A stretch of 13,020 nucleotides of DNA from Armatimonadaceae bacterium. GTDB taxonomy: Bacteria; Armatimonadota; Armatimonadia; Armatimonadales; Armatimonadaceae. Made by a program: the position numbers and the translations under genes. Below the pieces are notes generated by a model. It was not told where the DNA came from. It saw only the letters and a list, made by a program, of their open reading frames with translations, and did not search any database. Below, one piece after another: positions 8,437 to 13,020 of this stretch (position 1 is its first letter; the number at the start of each line of letters is the position of its first letter). The DNA is taken from positions 1 to 13,020 of the forward strand of contig JAUJNC010000124.1 of the NCBI GenBank assembly GCA_030446525.1. Direction: 5' to 3'.

Positions 8437-9812
8437 TTCGAGCGCAGGAAACGATCCATCACCTGCGCGAGGTGGCGAATGTCGCCCGCAGGCCGCAGGA
8501 GCAACGCGCCGACCTCACCGGATCCGTACGGGCGCGTCGGTGTGGAGGCAGGGTAGGCGATCACGGCGCGGTTCTCGCCCCCGGCGCGGCCCGCATACAG
8601 GAGCCATGCTTCCGCAACAAGGCCCCGCTCGCTATCGCGCATAATGGCGTCGCGGTAGGCGTGCATCTGGTGGATGTCGTCCGCTTCCCAGCCAGGCTGG
8701 GCGTAGGTCTTGAATTTGGGGTCGAGGATGAGTAGGCGCCCCGCAGCCTCGATCGTGATGTCGGGCCGCATGGTGTGGGATTTGGAGCGCCAGCCAGCGT
8801 CGCCTTTGCCACGGGCGCGGGCGAACTCGCGGTTGTAGGTGAGCGACAGCGCTTCTCCGGCGGGGCTGACGAAGTCGATCCGGGAGGCGGTGCCCTTGGC
8901 CAGGGAGAAGGTCAGGCCGGAGCGGAGCAGGGCGAAGTCGTCGGCGCGGGCGGCCCGGTAGCCCAGCGCGTGCAGCGCGCCGGCAACCTGGAAGAAGCTC
9001 CAGTACTCGTACAAGAGCCACGTCTCGCGCGCCGGCAGGGTGAACAGCGGGTTGTCCCAGTCGAAGCGGAAGCTTTGCCGGTAATGGCGGTGGGTGTCGT
9101 GGATCAGGCGGTAGTGCGGGTGGGCGCGCAGCGTGGGCGTGAGCTGGGGAGCCGATGTCGGCATAGGGAGGCTCTGCCAGGGCGCGCGGAGGAGAAGGCG
9201 GCGGAAACGCGCCCGCAGCCGCTCGGCGTCGGCGGCGACGTCGGTAGCCTGCACGGATTGCGCGAGGGCGGACAGCGCGGCGAGGTCGCGGGCGAAGTGC
9301 GCGAGGCAGGCTTTGACCGCGCGGTTCTCCGGCGTGTCGTGGGATGCGGCGGCGTAGGTCTCGGCGATGCGGCGCGGCAGGCGCCCGCCGAGGCGCCGGG
9401 CCAGCGGCACGGCGGACGGTGCCGGCACGAAGTCCCCCGAGCGCACGGCGGCCAGCAGGGCCATCGGCGCGACGCGGCGGGCGCGTTCCGGGGGCGCCGG
9501 GCGCGTTTGCGGAACCAGAACCTGGTAGGGAGCCGCCTCGATGGCGCGCAGGGCGGCGGCGATACGCGGCCACGCGGCGGCCAGAAACGCCAGCCGCTCG
9601 TGCGGGCACGGGTCACCGTCCTCGCGCACGCCGATGTCCAGATCGTTGACCCCACGCTCCGGGTACAAGTCCTGCCCGACCGCCAGCGCCACGCGGGCGA
9701 TGTCCGCCAGCAATCGCCGCCGCTCCGCTTCCGAAAAGAGCTCCTGCCACCGCCGGGCAGAGCGCAAGGCATCGCGCAGCGAATTCCGCGCTGCTTGGTC
9801 ACTAAACGCCAT
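8433..9812 (-). CDS. DUF2357-type protein with PD-(D/E)XK nuclease domain
   Basis: A 459-residue protein resembling the DUF2357/DUF524 group (PDDEXK_7 fold), whose better-known members are nuclease subunits of restriction-like systems paired with McrB-type ATPases. Seen here: a helical N-terminal part; the DTPENRAVK motif typical of DUF2357; and a C-terminal nuclease core with D351 (MRPDI), then D364-P-K366 (LILDPKFK), the expected D-x(n)-D-x-K pattern. The nuclease active site therefore looks intact. The frame is open to 9905, but the extra residues are a translation of a palindromic repeat. ATG 9812 is the sensible start. It has no proper Shine-Dalgarno but has TACAAT 6 bp upstream. No ATPase or methylase partner is visible: the neighbours are a divergent DNA glycosylase and a convergent rhamnosidase. 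Assignment is by motif recognition; defence or repair is inferred. Confidence 0.82.
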   Translation of the reverse strand: MAFSDQAARNSLRDALRSARRWQELFSEAERRRLLADIARVALAVGQDLYPERGVNDLDIGVREDGDPCPHERLAFLAAAWPRIAAALRAIEAAPYQVLVPQTRPAPPERARRVAPMALLAAVRSGDFVPAPSAVPLARRLGGRLPRRIAETYAAASHDTPENRAVKACLAHFARDLAALSALAQSVQATDVAADAERLRARFRRLLLRAPWQSLPMPTSAPQLTPTLRAHPHYRLIHDTHRHYRQSFRFDWDNPLFTLPARETWLLYEYWSFFQVAGALHALGYRAARADDFALLRSGLTFSLAKGTASRIDFVSPAGEALSLTYNREFARARGKGDAGWRSKSHTMRPDITIEAAGRLLILDPKFKTYAQPGWEADDIHQMHAYRDAIMRDSERGLVAEAWLLYAGRAGGENRAVIAYPASTPTRPYGSGEVGALLLRPAGDIRHLAQVMDRFLRSN

Positions 9813-9818
9813 GCCTTT

Positions 9819-9824
9819 ATTGTA
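9819..9824 (-). promoter_or_regulatory. Candidate -10 box for a leaderless nuclease transcript
   Basis: On the minus strand TACAAT ends 6 bp before the ATG at 9812, so transcription would begin at or next to the start codon. No convincing -35 hexamer is found at 16-18 bp. The layout resembles the TANNNT leaderless promoters described in Deinococcus-like bacteria. Confidence 0.4.
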
Positions 9825-9850
9825 CACCCCTGGTGGATCAAATGCACCGG

Positions 9851-9872
9851 GGGGCGCGGCAAGCAGCGCCCC
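9851..9872 (+). repeat. Dispersed-type palindrome in the divergent intergenic region
   Basis: GGGGCGC (9851-9857) and GCGCCCC (9866-9872) form a perfect 7-bp inverted repeat around GGCAAGCA, followed by TAC. It resembles small repeats of the form GCGGCAAGCAGCGCCCCTAC that I associate with intergenic regions of several GC-rich genomes. It lies between the nuclease start and the glycosylase promoter. It could act as a two-way terminator-like stem but has no T-run. Confidence 0.5.
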
Positions 9873-9898
9873 TACATCCCGGCGTTGTCGCGCTCCGC

Positions 9899-9927
9899 TT
9901 GACACTCTCTGTCAGACAAGCTATAAT
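9899..9927 (+). promoter_or_regulatory. Exact-consensus sigma-70 promoter of the glycosylase operon
   Basis: TTGACA at 9899-9904 and TATAAT at 9922-9927 are both exact consensus hexamers at the ideal 17-bp spacing. The -10 box ends 8 bp before the ATG at 9936, so the predicted start of transcription (about 9934-9936) falls on or beside the start codon. There is no room for a ribosome site, so the mRNA should be leaderless or nearly so. Confidence 0.88.
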
Positions 9928-9933
9928 ATAGCT
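9900..9933 (+). promoter_or_regulatory. Two perfect dyads overlapping the promoter (candidate operators)
   Basis: TGACACTCTCTGTCA (9900-9914) has 5-bp arms and overlaps the -35 box. AGCTATAATATAGCT (9919-9933) has 7-bp arms around a central A, contains the -10 box and reaches to 3 bp before the ATG. Both could bind dimeric regulators that block RNA polymerase. The second dyad partly follows from the -10 sequence itself, so it may have no regulatory role. Confidence 0.45.
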
Positions 9934-9935
9934 AT

Positions 9936-10679
9936 ATGGCGGCAGGCGAACGCGGGGCCGAGGCGCAGAGCGGCCAAGATCTGCGGGACAAGGCGGCCTG
10001 GGTCTGCGATCGGTTCGACGAGGAGTACGGGCGGCTTACGTGGCGATCCCATGGGGAGCCGCTGGCGACGTTGGTGATGACCATCCTGTCCCAGCACACC
10101 TCGGACAGGAACTCCGAGCGCGCCTACGACACCTTGCGCCGCCGTTTTCCTTGCTGGGATCCGGTGCGCGAAGCGCCCGTGGCCGAGATCGCCGACGCGA
10201 TCCGCGTCGGGGGGCTGGCCGATGCCAAGGCGCCGCGCATCCAGGCGGTGCTGCGGCAGATACACGAGAAGACGGGCGCGACGGACCTGCGCTTTTTGGA
10301 GAAGATGCCGACCGAGGAGGCGAAAGCGTACCTGCTCGGGTTCCACGGGGTCGGCCCGAAGACGGCGGCGTGCGTGCTGATGTTCTCCCTGGGGCGGCCC
10401 GTACTGCCGGTGGACACGCACGTATTCCGCGTTTCGCATCGGCTGGGGCTCGTCCCCAAACGGCTGGGTGAGGCCAAGGCCCACGAGGCGCTGCAGGCGC
10501 TGCTCCCCCCGGAGCGCGTGTACCCTTTCCATGTCCACATGATACGGCACGGGCGCCGCGTCTGTGTGGCGGCCAGACCGCGCTGCGGGGCGTGCGTGCT
10601 GCGCGAGCGGTGCGACTTTTATAAGCCGTTTGGAAACACCGGTTCACTGGGCACATCAGGGGCGATGGAGTCCGTATAG
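9936..10679 (+). CDS. nth: Endonuclease III-like DNA glycosylase/AP lyase
   Basis: A HhH-GPD base-excision enzyme of 247 residues that should remove oxidised pyrimidines and nick at abasic sites. The helix-hairpin-helix reads LLGFHGVGPKTAACV, with catalytic lysine K142. The catalytic aspartate is D160 in PVDTHVFR, and the 18-residue spacing equals that of E. coli K120/D138. The iron-sulphur loop C210-x6-C217-x2-C220-x5-C226 is complete and would hold a [4Fe-4S] cluster. The N-terminus carries about 15 extra polar residues. Thymine-DNA or uracil glycosylase activity within this superfamily cannot be excluded. ATG 9936 is fixed by the promoter just upstream, so the mRNA is predicted to be leaderless. 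It heads a run of four same-strand genes with short gaps and is divergent from the DUF2357 nuclease. Confidence 0.92.
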   Translation: MAAGERGAEAQSGQDLRDKAAWVCDRFDEEYGRLTWRSHGEPLATLVMTILSQHTSDRNSERAYDTLRRRFPCWDPVREAPVAEIADAIRVGGLADAKAPRIQAVLRQIHEKTGATDLRFLEKMPTEEAKAYLLGFHGVGPKTAACVLMFSLGRPVLPVDTHVFRVSHRLGLVPKRLGEAKAHEALQALLPPERVYPFHVHMIRHGRRVCVAARPRCGACVLRERCDFYKPFGNTGSLGTSGAMESV

Positions 10680-10699
10680 GGGAAGGAGCGTGTGCGGAT

Positions 10700-11038
10700 A
10701 TGGGGACGCGCCCGAACGATCTGCCGGGTGATCTGCCTGTTGACGAGGCTGTGGAGATGACCGTGGCCGTGTATGCCGCCCCGGATCAGCTCACCGCCGA
10801 GGTGGTGCGCGGCGCGCTGGAGGCGGAAGGTATCCCTGCCGTGATCGGCGAGCAGGTGGCCGGTGCGTACGCGGGACCGCTGGCGCTTGCCGAGGGGTTC
10901 TGGGGCGAAGTGCGCGTCAATGCCGCTGACGCCGACCGGGCGCGGGTGCTGCTGGATGCCTTCGAGCGCGGCCAGGGTGCGGCCCCCGACGTGGAGCCCC
11001 CCGCCTCAGCGGGATCGGCCCCGGACGCGCAGGTCTAA
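10700..11038 (+). CDS. Small DUF2007-like protein
   Basis: A 112-residue cytoplasmic protein. Residues about 20-90 (VAVYAAPDQLTAEVVRGALEAEGIPAVI, then WGEVRVNAADADRARVLLDAF) match the pattern of DUF2007, a ferredoxin-like alpha/beta domain loosely called a putative signal transducing protein. Its biochemical role is unknown. The N-terminal 19 residues and the Pro/Ala-rich C-terminal 20 look unstructured. The start is 20 bp after the glycosylase stop, with GGAAGGAG (10681-10688) 11 bp upstream, so it is probably co-transcribed. No catalytic motif is visible. Confidence 0.8.
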   Translation: MGTRPNDLPGDLPVDEAVEMTVAVYAAPDQLTAEVVRGALEAEGIPAVIGEQVAGAYAGPLALAEGFWGEVRVNAADADRARVLLDAFERGQGAAPDVEPPASAGSAPDAQV

Positions 11039-11080
11039 ACCCCACTTCCGGCACGCAGACTAACCAGAGCAGGAGCAAGC

Positions 11081-11761
11081 ATGTTTTTACGTTCTAGCGG
11101 CCGGGCACGGGGTGCGGCGGCCTTGTGTGCCCTGACGGCGATCGTGGCCGTATCGGCGGGGCGGGGGGTGGCGCAGAATTTGCGGGTTTCGCGAGCTAAT
11201 CTGGCGAACGCGGCCGCTTTCGACGTGACCACGACGACGGCACCCAAAAGCGGGCCGAAGGCTTCCCAGACGATGCGGGTCGAAGTGAAGGGGAACAAAG
11301 CGCGGGTCGAGTACAACAACCCGCAAACAGGTCCGGTGACCTACCTTGCCAACGAAAAGGGGCTGTTCTTCTACATCCCGGCGAACAAGATCGCGCAGAA
11401 GCAGTCGTTCCAGGGCGGCGCGGACGCCGCGCTCGATCTGGCGTTCCGGCAGGTGAATGACCGCCTGAAAACGGCGAAAAAGACCGGCGCGGGGACCGTG
11501 TCGGGGCAGCCGGTCGACATCTATAAGGACGCCGAAACGGGCGCCCTGCTGTATGTCGGGCGTAAACCCGGGTTTCGACTGCCCGTCAAAATGGTGCTGA
11601 GCAACGAGGGGGGAACACGGACCTTCCTCGTCTCGAATATCAAGACCAACGTCGCCCTCCCGGACGCGCGCTTTGCCGTCCCGGCGGGCGTGAGAATCAT
11701 AGAGGCTAGCGGGGCGGCTGGCGGCCCGGGCAGGCCCGGAGTGCCGGGCGCCGGGCGCTGA
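11081..11761 (+). CDS. Exported LolA-fold-like protein
   Basis: A 226-residue protein with a clear signal peptide: an Arg-rich n-region, a hydrophobic core at about 12-26, and cleavage likely after VA at 30-31. The mature part alternates short beta strands in a pattern like the LolA/LolB lipoprotein-carrier fold (TMRVEVKGNKARVEY, VTYLANEKGLFFYIP, PVDIYKDAETGALLYV, LPVKMVLSN, DARFAVPAGV). It may bind a lipid or acyl chain at the envelope, but this is a fold-level guess. It ends with a Gly/Pro-rich tail of about 16 residues. AGGAG (11071-11075) lies 5 bp before ATG. It sits 42 bp after the DUF2007-like gene and 42 bp before the next exported protein. Confidence 0.72.
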   Translation: MFLRSSGRARGAAALCALTAIVAVSAGRGVAQNLRVSRANLANAAAFDVTTTTAPKSGPKASQTMRVEVKGNKARVEYNNPQTGPVTYLANEKGLFFYIPANKIAQKQSFQGGADAALDLAFRQVNDRLKTAKKTGAGTVSGQPVDIYKDAETGALLYVGRKPGFRLPVKMVLSNEGGTRTFLVSNIKTNVALPDARFAVPAGVRIIEASGAAGGPGRPGVPGAGR

Positions 11762-11803
11762 CGTCCCGACGGGGCCATGTCAAAGGAGCGACAGAAGAAC
11801 ACC

Positions 11804-13020
11804 ATGCGATCCCTCCGATCCTGCCCCCAGGGGGTACCCGGCGCCCTGTTGCGCCTGGGCGTCGCGATCCTGATCGCGACGGCCCAGGCGCCGCAAAAAG
11901 CGGTCGCCCAGGTCCCGTTCCGGATCACCCGCCCGGAAAACGGCGCGACGGTACGCGAAACGGTGCGCATCCAGGTGCCGCGCGCCGCGCTACCGGCCGA
12001 CGGCTATCTGTCTTATACGATCGACGACCGCTTCCAGGTGGCGCTGGCGATCCCGCCCATACCCGCGGGCGGGAATACGCAACGCAGCGACCGGATGGAG
12101 TGGAACGCCAACACAGTCACGTTCCTCTGGGACACCAAGGCTATCGACCAGAACCCTGGCACCGGCCAGGAAGCGAGGGTGGTCCGGGACGGCCCGCACA
12201 CGATCGAAGTGGCGGCGGTCGATCGTGGCGGCAAGCGTGTCGGGGTGGGGCGAGTATCGGTCAACGTCGCGAACCAGACGATAACGAGCCCTTCCGAGGG
12301 GGTGCCGCTGTCCTACAAGTTCCAGGTCGGTGACGCCACCGTTTACAGGCAGCACACCGAGGTCCAGTATCTCGGCGGGCGGCAAGCGACGACGACCAGC
12401 CCGAATCGGGGGGGTTCCCGTTTCGGTTCCCGCGCCGTCTCACGCGGGGCGCGCGGCGGGTTTTCAGGGGGATATCCGGGAGCGGGCTCTGAGGGCGTCC
12501 CCGGCGCCCCCTCCCCGAGCGGTAACCCTGGCGAGGGTTCCCCTGGCGGCGCTTACCCCGGTGGCGCTTACCCCGGTGGCGCTTACCCCGGCGCGGCCGG
12601 GTCCACCGGCCCCTTCACGCCGACCATACAAACGGTGGACGCCCGCTATGTGCGTACCACGGAAGACAACCTGGGCGGCGGGAGGTACTTCGTCCGTGAC
12701 AAGGTCACCAAGGGCACGATCATAGCGGGCACTAACGGCGCCCGGTTGGAAGACGTGTACGCGCTCAAGTCGCGCTACCGCACCGTTACGAGCACGGGCA
12801 AGGTGATCAGCTCCGGCACCCTGAGCGCAAGTAAGCCGGGGGCCTACGTCGCCCTGCCCATGATCGATCTGGGCGGCGGTCGCCGCCGCGTGGGGCAGAA
12901 GTGGCAGACGCGGGTTCCCCTCAAGCTCGAGTGGGCGACCCGGGACGCCCCGCCGCTGGTCCACGCCACCAACACGCGGGAATCGCTGGACTGGCAGGAG
13001 GGCTATCAGTCGGCCCGCAT
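11804..13020 (+). CDS. Large exported protein with Gly/Pro-rich linker (3' end missing)
   Basis: The frame stays open from ATG 11804 to the window edge, giving 405 residues so far. I do not recognise the family. It has a signal peptide with hydrophobic core ALLRLGVAILIATAQA and likely cleavage after AVA at 35. Next comes a beta-rich, Ig-like module (FRITRPENGATVRETVRIQV through PHTIEVAAVDRGGKRVGVGRVSVNV), then a Gly/Pro/Ser-rich linker at about 200-270 that holds three perfect 5-residue repeats from residue 249. A second domain begins near RYVRTTEDNLGGGRYFV. An in-frame ATG at 11777 would add nine polar residues. AAAGGAG (11782-11788) is 15 bp from ATG 11804, rather far, so the start is uncertain. 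It is likely a surface or envelope protein, in the same transcript as the LolA-like gene. Confidence 0.75.
   Translation, partial: MRSLRSCPQGVPGALLRLGVAILIATAQAPQKAVAQVPFRITRPENGATVRETVRIQVPRAALPADGYLSYTIDDRFQVALAIPPIPAGGNTQRSDRMEWNANTVTFLWDTKAIDQNPGTGQEARVVRDGPHTIEVAAVDRGGKRVGVGRVSVNVANQTITSPSEGVPLSYKFQVGDATVYRQHTEVQYLGGRQATTTSPNRGGSRFGSRAVSRGARGGFSGGYPGAGSEGVPGAPSPSGNPGEGSPGGAYPGGAYPGGAYPGAAGSTGPFTPTIQTVDARYVRTTEDNLGGGRYFVRDKVTKGTIIAGTNGARLEDVYALKSRYRTVTSTGKVISSGTLSASKPGAYVALPMIDLGGGRRRVGQKWQTRVPLKLEWATRDAPPLVHATNTRESLDWQEGYQSAR
12548..12592 (+). repeat. Three tandem 15-bp repeats (GGAYP codons)
   Basis: The unit GGCGCTTACCCCGGT occurs three times in a row; the third copy differs only in its last base. 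It encodes Gly-Ala-Tyr-Pro-Gly and lies within the linker of the exported protein. Near-identical DNA rather than only protein repetition suggests recent slippage and possible length variation between strains. Confidence 0.85.

Noticed and set aside
8775..9902. Plus-strand open frame of 375 residues opposite the nuclease gene
   Set aside because: The minus strand carries the DUF2357 and nuclease motifs; the plus frame is Gly/Arg/Val-rich without motifs.
9813..9905. 31-residue N-terminal extension of the nuclease
   Set aside because: It translates the 9851-9872 palindrome and part of the -35 region of the divergent promoter, so it is unlikely to be coding.
11762..11803. Terminator between the two exported-protein genes
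   Set aside because: The 42-bp gap has no strong stem followed by a T-run.

Overview
The window is high-GC, densely coded bacterial DNA. It has no RNA genes, insertion sequences, phage genes or CRISPR, and the largest gap between genes is about 125 bp. NAD-dependent DNA ligase marks it as bacterial. HisI stands alone rather than fused to HisE. A secreted GH78 rhamnosidase, a PhyH-type dioxygenase and large secreted Gly/Pro-rich proteins would fit a heterotroph of a deep lineage such as Armatimonadota or Chloroflexota, but I cannot fix the taxon from sequence alone.

Left part (1-3229, + strand): the nearly complete 3' part of ligA, then hisF and hisI. HisF makes imidazole-glycerol phosphate and HisI is the PR-AMP cyclohydrolase. 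A dispersed palindromic repeat has run into the 3' end of hisF. It replaces the normal C-terminus with 15 repeat-encoded residues, supplies the stop codon, and ends 3 bp before hisI.

Middle part (3278-8436, + strand): a PhyH-family Fe(II)/2-oxoglutarate dioxygenase split by a one-base frameshift, a D-2-hydroxyacid dehydrogenase, and a large secreted GH78 alpha-L-rhamnosidase. The dehydrogenase and rhamnosidase frames overlap by one base (TGATG). This looks like a small carbohydrate or plant-polymer utilisation cluster; that role is inferred.

Right part: a minus-strand DUF2357-type PD-(D/E)XK nuclease (8433-9812) meets the rhamnosidase tail to tail, and both stop codons lie inside one TTAA. 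Divergent from it is a + strand run: an endonuclease III-like glycosylase, a small DUF2007-like protein, a LolA-fold-like exported protein, and a large exported protein that leaves the window. Gaps in this run are 20-42 bp, so it may be one operon. It is preceded by an exact-consensus promoter (TTGACA, 17 bp, TATAAT) whose -10 box lies 8 bp before the ATG, which implies a leaderless mRNA. Two perfect dyads overlap the -35 and -10 boxes.

The items most worth following are this compact promoter/operator with its divergent nuclease and repair gene, the split dioxygenase whose break forms a well-made ATGA restart, and the repeat-extended HisF. No wholly new system is demonstrated. The stand-alone DUF2357 nuclease is the closest candidate.
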